Shown: positions 23,401-29,345, counted from the stretch's first letter. The stretch is DNA of 64,000 nucleotides from Haliotis asinina (GCF_037392515.1 NC_090280.1:58646004-58710003), one strand, 5' to 3'. Translations and numbers: made by a program. The notes: a model not told the origin generated them from the letters alone.

Positions 23401-25308
23401 AATATGACATATGTTGCATGATAAGTATTAATCTTCTAGCCCCTCAAGGAAAAGGACGCTTGTGATATCGGAGGTAATAAATGGATGAGCTTTACTGATT
23501 CACATGTATGTATATCATGCGTGCTGTCTTGACAGGAATAGTATTTGCGTCATACACATGTATAATACATTCCACATCAGACATATAATGGCTGAAGAAC
23601 ATCTTTACATTACGAATTAATGCGAATCACCTCGCTTAATATGAACGGTACAACCGTTAGTTTTTCATCCATCGAAATAATGCAAATGGAAAAGCATAAT
23701 TGATGGGATGGTGTGACGACAATAATGTCCTCTATTATTATCTCTACGTGAAATGCTGCATTAATAATTAATAAAACTGGGGGAAAAAGACAACCTTGTA
23801 CAACCAAAAGACACTTATGTCAAAAGCAGAAATGATTTGATGATTTTGACTATTATAAGAGCACGTATCTGCCCTTCTTGATATAAAGTCTTCAACTGAT
23901 CTTCCAAATCTGATGCTAACATGTCACAACGTTTTACGCACAACACTGAATGCTCATATATATTGTAATGAGAGTCGACTGTACGAGTTTAATTATGATA
24001 TGAGCATGCATAAACCTCTTTTACATAAAATCTTCATCTTCTCTTTCCAATGAACAATTTTCCTTCAGGCCGAGCAATATTCCAACAACTCATGCTATTT
24101 GCAACGTTTCATGTACAACACAGAATGGTTATTTTATTCTTACCTTCGTCGATATATAGCTGTTATTTTACCAGTGGACCATTTTCCCTTCATGTCACAC
24201 AATTTTCCATCAGCTAAATCCCTTGACGCGAACATTTCACAAAGTTTTAAGTACAATACTGAATGATCTCTTACATTTAATGAGAGTCGACTGTAATTTG
24301 TGAACACGCACTTGTCTTAACCTAAAGTCCGCAACTGCTCTTTCCTTCAAGCCTACCTCAACGTTTCACAAACAACAATTTCCATCAAATTTGACGAGAC
24401 ATATCCTCAAACCAAATGATAGATAGTAACAAATTATATGTGTGATTATTCTCCCATTGAACAATTTTGTTCTTTCTTCTATTGAATAAAAGGGACTAAA
24501 CAAGTTTCATACTTATATGTTAAATGGCCTTGTATTTGCAGATAAAAGGTTTATTTCAGTCAAATAGACTACAAGGCAATAGTTAATTTTCCCAGTCTCA
24601 GCATACACTTTCTAAACAGAAGACATTGGGGTAATACGACAGTTTAATTCTGGTTTGGTTCAAACTGGTCAGCAGAATATGACCGTTCGTATCTTTGCCA
24701 GGAAAGAAATAATATTTGTCATGTTTCTATCATACGGCTACAACAGAAGTTACCACTTTGTAATATAACATCAAAATGTATTTATTTGTATCTGACGATC
24801 GACAGGAACTGTAAATCCATATAATATTAGATATAGTCTAACCCAGAACAGGGGGCTGCGGTGTGGCATAGTGGTTAAGGCCATCGTTAATCAAGCCGGA
24901 GACCCCGGTTCAATTCCCAACATGGGTACAACGTGTGATGCCATTATCTGAAGTCCCCTGTCGTGATATAGCTAAAAACTTCATACACTCACTCACTCAC
25001 TAGTTCAGAACATGGAAAAAACAATACTCACTCCTTGTTGAAGGAGGTCCAATGAAGACGTCAACATTGCTGCTCTTCACTAAGTCCACACAAACACCAA
25101 GGGCAGTTTCTTCCTCCTCCTTGGTATCTAACCAGCTGACATTCACGTTGGTAGGTCCAGTCTTCTCTAGTGCAACTTGGACTGTGGCATTGGCAAGTTC
25201 CAAGGAAGGGAACGAACCACTATCAGGTGAAATAGGGAGAGGTATTGCTACATGCAGTGGGTACACGGCTGGAAATATACACGCAAGTATAAGAACCCCC
25301 ATCCCCAT
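90..25308 (-). CDS. Receptor-type guanylate cyclase (natriuretic peptide receptor-like), 22 coding exons, complete
   Basis: Membrane receptor that makes cGMP from GTP when an extracellular peptide binds. Exons joined from high to low coordinate: 25032-25308, 17974-18156, 15859-16017, 15056-15339, 14008-14089, 13383-13586, 13002-13089, 12036-12162, 11601-11681, 11171-11248, 10646-10750, 9772-9843, 8366-8531, 6490-6639, 5642-5819, 5029-5169, 4431-4554, 4024-4092, 2792-3065, 2171-2265, 1242-1318, 90-531. All have GT-AG borders and matching phases; the total is 3456 nt (1151 aa). Layout: signal peptide about 1-20, ectodomain to about 400, membrane span about 402-424, kinase-homology domain about 485-740 (HGNLKSSNC replaces the catalytic HRD loop, as in this family), coiled coil 745-790, cyclase domain about 795-985, then a C-terminal tail of about 150 residues that vertebrate receptors lack. 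Cyclase residues are intact: metal Asp in FSDIVGFT and ETIGDAYM, Glu/Cys base selectors in VETIGD and CLFGDTVN. In-frame stops precede the ATG. The ligand cannot be told from sequence. UTR ends were not determined. Confidence 0.94.
1242..1318 (-). CDS. Guanylate cyclase exon 21: GKG-x-x-x-T-F/Y-W motif
   Basis: 77 nt. It encodes [13 protein letters not shown], the C-terminal cyclase motif. The donor AA|GTAGGT is chosen because reading through would hit TAG at once, while splicing in phase 2 enters the long open frame of exon 22. Confidence 0.86.
1735..1978. repeat. Minisatellite, 55-bp unit, about 4.4 copies
   Basis: The block starting AGTGCTATATCAGTATAGCA recurs at 1811, 1866 and 1921, with an older, diverged copy near 1756. 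It lies in intron 20 of the cyclase gene. Confidence 0.9.
2171..2265 (-). CDS. Guanylate cyclase exon 20: end of catalytic domain
   Basis: 95 nt. It encodes [17 protein letters not shown] and a segment ending LTSIK, the 'I-H-x-S' and pre-'GKG' part of the cyclase fold. Confidence 0.88.
2302..2465. mobile_element. Foldback MITE, family 1, copy 1
   Basis: Two arms pair across the element: TACATGAAAACACAAG...CCTTTATTTTTTCCAGG against GGAAACCTGG-like and GGAACACTTGTGCTTCCATG sequences. A second copy is at 48243-48417. It lies in intron 19 of the cyclase gene. Confidence 0.7.
2533..2590. repeat. Trinucleotide microsatellite (GTT/GCT/GAT)
   Basis: Runs of GTT, then six GCT, then GAT units in a row, in intron 19 of the cyclase gene. 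Confidence 0.9.
2792..3065 (-). CDS. Guanylate cyclase exon 19: catalytic core
   Basis: 274 nt. It encodes [34 protein letters not shown] and [19 protein letters not shown]. The second metal Asp, the Glu and Cys that select guanine, and the Asn and Arg of the transition-state site are all present. Confidence 0.96.
3321..3464. repeat. Paired (AAAAT)n and (TTTTA)n tracts
   Basis: AAAAT units at 3321-3341 and TTTTA units at 3436-3464 are complementary and could pair across about 95 bp. In intron 18 of the cyclase gene. Confidence 0.75.
4024..4092 (-). CDS. Guanylate cyclase exon 18: catalytic domain
   Basis: 69 nt, 23 codons: [20 protein letters not shown] then VYK. It matches the class III cyclase helix 'VVxLLNDLYTxFD'. 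Confidence 0.95.
4431..4554 (-). CDS. Guanylate cyclase exon 17: start of catalytic domain
   Basis: 124 nt. It encodes [20 protein letters not shown]. The Asp of FFSDIVGFT is the first metal-binding residue. Confidence 0.95.
5029..5169 (-). CDS. Guanylate cyclase exon 16: dimerising coiled coil
   Basis: 141 nt. It encodes [20 protein letters not shown] followed by [15 protein letters not shown], the linker helix that pairs two subunits before the cyclase domain. It is one of the best conserved parts of the family. Confidence 0.95.
5302..5505 (-). mobile_element. SINE family A copy (diverged)
   Basis: Carries AATATTCCAGCTATCTGGCG, the 'CCAGACAA ... GTGATC' middle and GACCACCCGATCC / GTTAGTCGCC blocks. 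Orientation is set by the shared tail. In intron 15 of the cyclase gene. Confidence 0.75.
5642..5819 (-). CDS. Guanylate cyclase exon 15: end of kinase-homology domain
   Basis: 178 nt, phase 2 out at a GTTAGT donor. It encodes PYRPNFPDD and [19 protein letters not shown], the 'CWxExPxxRPxFxxI' C-lobe motif. Confidence 0.92.
6008..6220 (-). mobile_element. SINE family A copy (diverged)
   Basis: CATTCCAGCTATATGGCTGC, then ACCAGACAATCCTGTGGTCA and GACCACCCGATCCCTTTAGT. In intron 14 of the cyclase gene. Confidence 0.75.
6490..6639 (-). CDS. Guanylate cyclase exon 14: kinase-homology domain C-lobe
   Basis: 150 nt. It encodes [20 protein letters not shown] and [14 protein letters not shown], the WTAPELLR and GDVYSF signatures of the domain. 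Confidence 0.94.
7422..7544. repeat. Foldback element
   Basis: Outer arms GGTTATCACATGCGTGTGAT and ATCACACTCGCGTGATAACC pair. Inner arms around the centre (ATTGTATTTAGC...GCTAAATACAAT) pair too. It probably is a small MITE, in intron 13 of the cyclase gene. Confidence 0.7.
7665..7760 (+). mobile_element. tRNA-derived SINE fragment (family D)
   Basis: GTGGTGGCTGAGTGGGTTA is a good RNA polymerase III A box (TGGCTGAGTGGGTTA) in a Leu/Ser-tRNA-like head. The B box is not preserved. It resembles the tRNA-like loop of the palindrome at 23190-23419. Confidence 0.5.
8366..8531 (-). CDS. Guanylate cyclase exon 13: pseudo-catalytic loop of kinase-homology domain
   Basis: 166 nt, phase 0 in, phase 1 out. 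It encodes [20 protein letters not shown] then TDFG. HGN in place of HRD is the reason this domain does not phosphorylate; the DFG Asp is kept. Confidence 0.94.
8671..8695 (+). repeat. Uninterrupted run of 25 G
   Basis: G25 immediately before the head of a SINE. Length is likely to vary and to be prone to sequencing error. Confidence 0.9.
8696..9218 (+). mobile_element. tRNA-derived SINE family C, near full length (about 520 bp)
   Basis: Head with A-box-like GGCGAGCTGGCTAAGGCGCC and B-box-like GGTTTCGGGATCGAGCCC, long central body, and a 3' end TTGTGCGCTATATAAGAACA followed by TAAC units (9203-9220). Pieces of the same body recur at 52535-52800. In intron 12 of the cyclase gene. Confidence 0.75.
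9222..9372. repeat. Degenerate AGT/AGC trinucleotide tract
   Basis: Mixed GTAGCAGTAGTA units; a second, purer GTA tract lies at 9584-9690. Both are in intron 12 of the cyclase gene. Confidence 0.85.
9378..9572 (-). mobile_element. SINE family A copy
   Basis: Starts GAGTGAGTGAGAGTAG and TTTCACGCCGCACTCAGCAA (tail, reversed), then ATGAGCATCGATCTGCGCAA and GACCACCCGATCCCATTAGT. Inserted between two AGT-rich tracts. Confidence 0.85.
9584..9690. repeat. (GTA)n microsatellite
   Basis: Long run of AGTAGTAGT units with rare breaks, in intron 12, 80 bp from the donor of cyclase exon 12. Confidence 0.9.
9772..9843 (-). CDS. Guanylate cyclase exon 12: kinase-homology domain
   Basis: 72 nt, 24 codons. 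It encodes [20 protein letters not shown], matching 'DILENxxIxLDWMFRxS' of receptor cyclases. Confidence 0.92.
10096..10225 (-). mobile_element. SINE family B copy (diverged)
   Basis: TTTACGCCGCGTTTAGCAAT (reversed tail), then AGAAATAGG and GAATCAAACCC, remains of the B box read from the other strand. A short further tail fragment lies at 9918-9990. Confidence 0.6.
10646..10750 (-). CDS. Guanylate cyclase exon 11: kinase-homology domain
   Basis: 105 nt, 35 codons. It encodes [20 protein letters not shown] and YCNKGSLQ, a close match to the receptor-cyclase signature 'HxNLxxFIGAxxDPPN ... YCxRGSLQ'. Confidence 0.93.
11171..11248 (-). CDS. Guanylate cyclase exon 10: kinase-homology domain
   Basis: 78 nt, 26 codons. 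It encodes [15 protein letters not shown]; the Lys of VAVKK is the equivalent of the kinase ATP-contacting lysine. Confidence 0.88.
11407..11540 (-). mobile_element. SINE family B copy
   Basis: GAGTGAGGGAGTTTACGTTT, ACAATATTCCAGCAATAT, GGGGGACATCAGAAATAG and TCGGGTCTTTGGCGTGACGA: tail-to-head reading of family B. It ends about 60 bp from the donor of cyclase exon 9. Confidence 0.8.
11601..11681 (-). CDS. Guanylate cyclase exon 9: start of kinase-homology domain
   Basis: 81 nt, 27 whole codons. It encodes [20 protein letters not shown], the region of the degenerate glycine-rich loop and following strand. Confidence 0.87.
12036..12162 (-). CDS. Guanylate cyclase exon 8: juxtamembrane region
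   Basis: 127 nt. It encodes a highly basic stop-transfer stretch ([11 protein letters not shown]) and VWKVNTHDL, equivalent to the 'LWRVRWEDV' region before the kinase-homology domain of vertebrate receptors. Confidence 0.87.
12464..12622. repeat. Minisatellite, 47-bp unit, about 3.3 copies
   Basis: GGTTAACCCATTACAGAAAC recurs at 12510, 12557 and 12604; the second and third units are almost identical. In intron 7 of the cyclase gene. Confidence 0.9.
13002..13089 (-). CDS. Guanylate cyclase exon 7: transmembrane segment
   Basis: 88 nt, phase 1 in, phase 2 out. It encodes the single span [19 protein letters not shown] followed by SFLFR, whose Arg is split by the intron and begins the cytoplasmic side. 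Confidence 0.92.
13383..13586 (-). CDS. Guanylate cyclase exon 6: membrane-proximal ectodomain
   Basis: 204 nt, phase 1 in and out. It ends TPCTGPACN, aligning with the membrane-proximal ...PACN of vertebrate GC-A. This alignment chose the weak donor G|GTCTGT over a nearby GTAACG, which would lose the Cys. Confidence 0.85.
14008..14089 (-). CDS. Guanylate cyclase exon 5: ligand-binding domain
   Basis: 82 nt, phase 0 in, phase 1 out. It encodes [16 protein letters not shown], matching the 'x-x-x-DAVxxYA' helix of ANF receptors, and an NYT glycosylation sequon. Confidence 0.87.
14429..14464. repeat. (AG)18 microsatellite
   Basis: Uninterrupted AG dinucleotides in intron 4 of the cyclase gene. 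Confidence 0.95.
15056..15339 (-). CDS. Guanylate cyclase exon 4: ligand-binding domain, second lobe
   Basis: 284 nt, phase 1 in, phase 0 out. It encodes [17 protein letters not shown], matching the family pattern of an Ala/His helix followed by 'Gly-Met-x-x-Gly-x-x-Val-Phe'. Confidence 0.9.
15859..16017 (-). CDS. Guanylate cyclase exon 3: ligand-binding domain
   Basis: Phase 1 in, phase 1 out, 159 nt. It encodes the inter-lobe stretch with [10 protein letters not shown] and [12 protein letters not shown] mariner transposon lies in the intron between this exon and exon 2. Confidence 0.88.
16306..17596 (-). mobile_element. Mariner transposon, 1291 bp, with terminal inverted repeats, in intron 2 of the cyclase gene
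   Basis: Ends match as inverted repeats: CGAGGGGATGTCAAT at the left and its reverse complement at the right, extended by GTTTTGAG with a two-base difference between. TA precedes the left end; the right flank no longer reads TA. The length is typical for mariner. The transposase lies on the minus strand, the same direction as the host gene. Confidence 0.93.
16371..17422 (-). pseudogene. Mariner transposase (D,D34D), one frameshift
   Basis: Cut-and-paste transposase for the element's own ends. Two open segments: 16790-17422 (210 codons, from [19 protein letters not shown], helix-turn-helix region, first Asp in [15 protein letters not shown]) and 16371-16766 ([10 protein letters not shown] with the second Asp; [15 protein letters not shown] with the third). 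Exactly 34 residues separate the second and third Asp, the mariner signature. The frame is lost near 16785-16795, between VFWDSKG and IDYLP, where the family usually reads straight through, so one small deletion explains it. Apart from that it is close to the usual 345-350 residues, so the insertion looks fairly young. Confidence 0.92.
17974..18156 (-). CDS. Guanylate cyclase exon 2: ligand-binding domain
   Basis: Phase 1 in, phase 1 out. It encodes [13 protein letters not shown] and [16 protein letters not shown], typical of the first lobe of the ANF-receptor periplasmic-binding-like fold (the HFGW segment). Confidence 0.88.
18430..18510 (+). mobile_element. SINE family A head fragment
   Basis: CTCATGCTTGCCATAAATAG and GTAAGAGGCGACTACCGAGA match the family A 5' end (CCATGCTTGCCATAAAAGGC / GTAAGAGGCGACTAACGGGA). 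In intron 1 of the cyclase gene. Confidence 0.65.
18520..21130. other. Intron 1 stretch of the cyclase gene with nothing recognised
   Basis: AT-rich sequence without exon-like or repeat structure that I can name. The short open frames here show no recognisable family. Confidence 0.6.
21137..21376 (-). repeat. Perfect 120-bp tandem duplication within a SINE family B fragment
   Basis: TCGATTATATGGGGTGAATG starts at 21137 and again at 21257; the 120-bp units show no difference that I can find, and a third start (TCGATTATATGG) follows at 21377. Each unit holds GGACATCAGAAATGGACTTC and GTCAAGAGCGAACGTTTTGA, the middle of family B. Confidence 0.92.
21460..21590 (+). mobile_element. SINE family B copy
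   Basis: GGGTTCGATTCCCAACATGG is the B box; the tail ATATTGCTAAAAGTAGCTTA and a CATTCACTC end follow. In intron 1 of the cyclase gene. Confidence 0.8.
21895..22110 (+). mobile_element. SINE family B head fragment joined to a family A tail fragment
   Basis: CCGAGTTCGATTCCTCACGT is a B box; from about 22025 the sequence changes to CCGCCGCCATATAGCTGGAA, TATTGCTTAATGCGGCGTAA, the family A 3' end. Confidence 0.65.
22330..22870 (+). mobile_element. LINE (non-LTR retrotransposon) 3' end, degraded
   Basis: The frame through 22471-22625 reads [19 protein letters not shown] and [19 protein letters not shown]. This is the zinc-knuckle-like C-terminus common in invertebrate LINE ORF2 proteins ('C-x2-C ... 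IEDEYHFLL'), followed in shifted frames by [18 protein letters not shown]. It is broken by stops and frameshifts. It sits in intron 1 of the cyclase gene. Confidence 0.65.
22948..23085 (+). mobile_element. 5S rRNA-like repeat fragment
   Basis: GGCCACACTTGAAGTTAAGC ... CCCTGGGATGGGTAAC keeps the 5S rRNA order (G[A/G]AGTTAAGC, then 'TTGGATGGGTGAC'). Too diverged to be a gene; probably a 5S-derived SINE. The downstream part (CTCCTGGGAGCTCCTAGCAT, then TTCAGTCCTG) recurs loosely at 45620-45720. Confidence 0.4.
23190..23419. repeat. 230-bp palindrome with a tRNA-like loop
   Basis: Arms of about 87 bp (23190-23276 and 23333-23419) pair almost perfectly: ATGCAACATATGTCATATTT at one end and AAATATGACATATGTTGCAT at the other. 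The 56-nt loop read on the minus strand gives GCGATTAGGTGCCTGACTCT and GTGCGGGTTCGAATCCCGG, a tRNA-like B box. Confidence 0.92.
24851..25005 (+). mobile_element. SINE family B copy, complete, with target-site duplication
   Basis: A box in GTGTGGCATAGTGGTTAAGG, B box in CCCCGGTTCAATTCCCAACA, tail CTCACTCACTCAC. CAGAACA at 24844-24850 and 25006-25012 is the likely 7-bp duplication. It ends less than 30 bp from the donor of cyclase exon 1. Confidence 0.85.
25032..25308 (-). CDS. Guanylate cyclase exon 1: start codon, signal peptide, start of ectodomain
   Basis: Residues 1-92, ending in phase 1 at donor A|GTGAGT. The N-terminus [19 protein letters not shown] is a hydrophobic signal peptide. Just upstream the frame is closed by TGA and TAG, which fixes the start. 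Confidence 0.9.
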
Positions 25309-25624
25309 CCTGGCATACTATCATAACTTCTGATTATGTTGCAAATCAGAATCTGAATCCTCTGATTCAGAAGGTTGCCTTGGTGTGTTCACGTTGTTTG
25401 ATTCGGGTGATGGGCTCTGTGTGAAACGTTGAAATGTCAATGTAACGTGGCGTGGTTTACTGTTCACGGAGACAAGATTCGGTTATCAATATACTCTTGA
25501 TCAGCTTCAGTGTGCTGAAACACACTCTTCGGTAAATCTTCAATGGACATTAGTTATCAGAATCTTCTTCAAGGTCTGCTGTACTGTTGTTTGTTTGACT
25601 ACATATTTTTGAGATATATATGTC

Positions 25625-25875
25625 TTCTCAATACTGAAATGTGTCTTCCCACTAGTGAATTCTAGTCTTCGAGAGACTAAATGTGTCTGCCCAACAGTCT
25701 CTCCCAAGACAGAAATGTGCCTTCACACACGTGAATTCTGTTTTCCCAAGACAGAAATGTGTCTTACAACATGCCAACTGTGTCTTCCTGAGACTGAAAC
25801 TGTCTTCCAACAAGTGAACTGTGTCTTCCCAAGACTGAAATATGTCTTCCAACACGTGAAAATTGTCTTACCAAG
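25625..25875. repeat. Degenerate minisatellite, roughly 40-45-bp unit
   Basis: TGTCTTCC(C/A)A(A/C)(G/A)AC, GAAATGTGTCTT and ACACGTGAA blocks repeat about six times. Upstream of the cyclase start codon; it could be in the 5' UTR or the promoter. Confidence 0.8.
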
Positions 25876-26728
25876 CCTTTTTCTTTGTCCTCCAATGGCC
25901 CTGTTTGGACCGCCCTATCATGAAATGTCTAAATTGAAAACACTGTGGCTGTCCTACATGAAACTGTGACACCTCGTTTATATGGAACCCCTTGTGAATA
26001 TCCACATAGTTCCCTACACTAAGGTCAAGCTGGTCCTTCTTCACTACTGATTGTTTAGATGTCCCCATCGGTACTCGTCGACCCCCAGTCTTCCTTATAG
26101 GTCATAAAACACATTTGAATCCCAGAACGCAGACGTCGAAATAGTTCAAGTAATGAGAACTCATAATGACGACACTACATTTCTTTCGAGTCTTGTAACA
26201 TGAATGATTGAAGACAGAATACTCCAGTTATACATTGCCGGCTTATCGCGGCATATAACCGCCTCTACTGACGGCTGGTGTCGTGAACTTGAGTGTTTTT
26301 ATCCATTTCCGCCCTGTTGAAGGGATTATCAGCTCCCCTACTGTTAATACCCCTCCCTAGTCGATAGCTACAGTGCCGGTCGTGCTGGTCCATGGGTACG
26401 GAGCTTGCCCTTGTGACGGGGTACAGACACCCTGCCCGAACGGGTAGTGCGCTGTGACGTCATCGTATTCCTCTCCCGGAAGTATCCCAGCACGTGCTGT
26501 CATCCGTTTCCGCTCAGCTGGGGTTTATATCTGTAATTGTACAGATGTTTGCATTAATTTTTTTGATGAAATATATCTGAAGAATTCGATCAAACTGTTC
26601 AATTCTCAAAATGAAATTAATCTAAAATTCAGAAAATTAGTGAAAGGTATTTCATAAAAAAATAATTTATTGAAAAACCATATTGTTATCACGATTCTGT
26701 AATTGTGGAAATTATTGCTATTGGTATT

Positions 26729-26862
26729 CGTGAGTGAGTTGGTTTTTCAGCAACTGGTTTTTCATACCCGTAATATCACGGCAGGGGACACCAAAAACGG
26801 GCTACACACATTGTACCCATGTGGACAATCCAACCCGGTCTTTGGCGTACCGCGCAAATATG
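26729..26862 (-). mobile_element. SINE family B copy
   Basis: GTGAGTGAGTTGGTTTTTCA, then GGGGACACCAAAAACGGGCT, ACACATTGTACCCATGTGGA and GGTCTTTGGCGTACCG. Confidence 0.75.
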
Positions 26863-26877
26863 TTTAACATTATATTA

Positions 26878-26879
<2 letters not shown>

Positions 26880-26911
<32 letters not shown>

Positions 26912-26985
26912 GTGCGTGTGCGTGTGCGTGTGCGTGTGCGTGTGCGTGTGCGTGTGCGTGTGCGTGTGCGTGTGTGTGTGTATGT
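26880..26985. repeat. (TA)15 followed by (GTGTGC)n
   Basis: Thirty bases of TA, then about 12 GTGTGC units changing to GT at the end. The GTGTGC tract alternates purine and pyrimidine without a break. Confidence 0.95.
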
Positions 26986-27076
26986 GTAGGGATGTAGGGA
27001 TGCTGATGGTAGCTTTCTGGTTAAAAAGCATTAGCTCAACACACAGAGGACTTGGTTTGATTTCACACGTATAATA

Positions 27077-27175
27077 GTGTGGTGTGGTGTGGTGTGGTGT
27101 GGTGTGGTGTGGTGTGGTGTGGTGTGGTGTGGTGTGGTGTGGTGTGGTGTGGTGTGGTGTGGTGTGGTCTGGTGT
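27077..27175. repeat. (GTGTG)n pentanucleotide array, about 19 units
   Basis: GTGTG GTGTG units without change until a single GTCTG near the end. Long open frames on either strand here are products of the repeat. Confidence 0.95.
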
Positions 27176-27179
27176 ATTA

Positions 27180-27372
27180 CGACACAAACAACAGTATTCC
27201 AGCTATATGTCGGCGGTCTAGAGAAAATTGAGTCTGGACCAGACAACCAAGTAATCTACAGCATGAGCACCCATTTGCGTAACTGGGATGCAATGACATA
27301 TGTCATATATGTCTGATCATCCGATACCGTTAGTCGCCGAACATGGGTTGCTAAAACATCAGTTCTAACCCA
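27180..27372 (-). mobile_element. SINE family A copy (diverged)
   Basis: TATTCCAGCTATATGTCGGC, GAGTCTGGACCAGACAACCA, ATGAGCACCCATTTGCGTAA and ATCCGATACCGTTAGTCGCC. Follows the pentanucleotide array directly. Confidence 0.8.
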
Positions 27373-27662
27373 GAATCTTCAAAGGTCAATTTTATAATAA
27401 GATATTTCTAAAACCTACAGTTATACCAAACGTGAAAGTTAACCACCATCCATGACCTTTGAGCTGACGACAAAGATAACATTTAGAGTAAGTATGTAGT
27501 TGGTTGTAGGTCAATGCTCGTACCATCAGTCATAGGGTCGTTAACTATTGCCAAGAACCCGTAATAATTACAATGTGCACCGATATATCATTACAGCACA
27601 ACAAAACAAAGTAATATTTACTTCAAAGAGCATCTTTACTTAGAGATACATTCTGTATAGTA

Positions 27663-27841
27663 TGGAATCCTAGATGGGACATTGCCGGTTTGTCGCGTTG
27701 TCGCCCTTACGAATACAAGTAAGACGTGCCATAATTCTGGCTTTTATCGCTATGTCACATTATCGCCCATTGGTTGAACAAAACAACTTTATTCAAAGCG
27801 CGACAATACGACAAAGCGACAATGTCCTATCTAGGATTCCA
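27663..27841. mobile_element. Foldback MITE, family 2, 179 bp
   Basis: Terminal inverted repeats of about 42 bp: TGGAATCCTAGATGGGACAT at the left and the reverse complement ATGTCCTATCTAGGATTCCA at the right, about five differences in all. Confidence 0.82.
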
Positions 27842-27885
27842 CAAAAAAGGGCTAAATACCGTCCATTATTTGCCGAAAGGGTAAA

Positions 27886-28052
27886 CGAGTGAATGAATTT
27901 AGCTCTACACCCATCTTACCAATTTTCCAGCACAATCACTGCCCCGTACACCAGAAATGGACTACACACATTGTACCCATGTGGGGAATCGAACTCGGTT
28001 CTTCGTCACGACGAGAGAACATACTGGCCATTAGGTTACTCTAGCGCTACCT
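27886..28052 (-). mobile_element. SINE family B copy
   Basis: GAGTGAATGAATTTAGCTCT, then ACCAGAAATGGACTACACAC, TGTGGGGAATCGAACTCGGT (B box, reversed) and CATTAGGTTACTCTAGCGCT (A box, reversed). Confidence 0.85.
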
Positions 28053-28069
28053 ATTGAAAGAGACAAGTA

Positions 28070-28445
28070 GAAGAGACCCCTCTGTTAACCAGATGTACTG
28101 GCATAAATGCAAGAGGTCTCACCCTTCTGTGAAATTAGGTGTACTGACATAGCTACAGGGGATGTACAGGCATAGATTCGATGGGCTCGACCCTTCTGTA
28201 AAATAAGACGTATTGACATAGTTTCATTAGTGTCGGCCCTTCCTTTAAATCGGATGTACTGACATAGTTGCAATAGAATTGACCTTTCTGTTAAATCAGA
28301 TGTGCTGACATAGTTCCAATGGGCTCGACCCTTCTGTTAAATCAGATGTCCTGACATGGTCCCATATTCTCGACCCTTCTGTTAAATCAGCTGCCCTGGC
28401 ATAGTCCCATATTCTCGGCCCTTCTGTTAAATCCCGTGTACGTGT
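28070..28445. repeat. Minisatellite, about 45-bp unit, about 8 copies
   Basis: CTCGACCCTTCTGTTAAATC followed by AGATGTNCTGACATAGT recurs through the block, clearest at 28270-28440. Open frames on the minus strand here are repeat products. Confidence 0.9.
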
Positions 28446-28534
28446 GCATCGTGAACTGCAGAACCACAGAACATTGTGGGGAAATATTCGCACAATTAGT
28501 AGTAAACCAAATGAATGTTTTTTTGCAGGATGAA

Positions 28535-28640
28535 GGAGGGAGTTTAGTGTTAAGCAGCTTCTAGCAATATTTCAGCAACATGACGACGACGGACACCAGA
28601 AATGGGCATCACACACTGTACACGTGGGCTATGACAATCA
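28535..28640 (-). mobile_element. SINE family B fragment
   Basis: GGGAGTTTAGTGTTAAGCAG, CAATATTTCAGCAACATGAC and GACACCAGAAATGGGCATCA. Confidence 0.7.
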
Positions 28641-29127
28641 TGAATACATTCTCACAAGAATCGTAGGGCGAACTTTGCTCTTAAATCATATCTTTCACTC
28701 TTCAGACATGGTTATTTCACTTTTGTTATTATTGAACATTGCCTAGAAGCATTTAATATGATAAACCATTTCATATTTGAACAAGGAAACTATTCATATG
28801 AATGGTATCTGTGTATAATTCAGTGCTTGTTTTCACAAAATCATTCATCGAAGTGTCATGGCGACCTTTCTGTTATTGTGGAAATCAATCATATTTACTT
28901 CACATTGAATACTCATGGATTAATAATTACGGTATTTAACGCAAGCGCGCATATCACATATTGAGGGAAGAGCATCACGTGCTGAAAAAGACATGACCAA
29001 CAGATCAATCCTACAGCAAAGAAATGCGCAAATAACAGATTTCAGCATTTTATCTACAATCAGCAGTAAGATTTCTCAACATTATGATATCTATAGAAAT
29101 ACAGTTTATCCCAGTTTTACAGTTTAG

Positions 29128-29235
29128 GGCCACGGGTTTGTAAGCTCTCTTAGCGCTAAGGTAGACGGAAGTGCCATACATTAAGATTAACTCGCGACTA
29201 TCTTAGCGCTGTCTGAGCTTCGAAAATCTAGGCCC
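29128..29235. repeat. Foldback element, small
   Basis: GGGCCACGGGTTTGTAAGCT...CTTAGCGCTAAGGTAG pairs with CTATCTTAGCGCTGTCTGAG...TCTAGGCCC. The plan resembles the element at 59222-59388. Confidence 0.6.
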
Positions 29236-29345
29236 AGGTTGCTAGTCCTGGTTTGAATCCCACGTGGATAGACATGTGAAGCCCGTTCCTGGTGTCCCCT
29301 TCCGTGATATTGCTAAAATCGGCGTTAAACTGAACACACTCGCTT
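29236..29345 (+). mobile_element. SINE family B fragment
   Basis: CCTGGTTTGAATCCCACGTG (B box), GTGAAGCCCGTTCCTGGTGT, and the tail AAATCGGCGTTAAACTGAAC. Confidence 0.78.

Noticed and set aside
24851-24930. tRNA gene
   Set aside because: A and B boxes are present, but the body cannot close a cloverleaf and a SINE tail follows. The same holds for the other family B heads.
26870-27316. Long open frames on both strands made of His-Thr or Trp-Cys-Gly repeats
   Set aside because: They are translations of the (GTGTGC)n and (GTGTG)n simple repeats, with no start, stop or splice evidence for a gene.
28070-28445. CRISPR-like array
   Set aside because: Regular units but in a eukaryotic genome, with similar spacers and no cas genes. 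It is a minisatellite.
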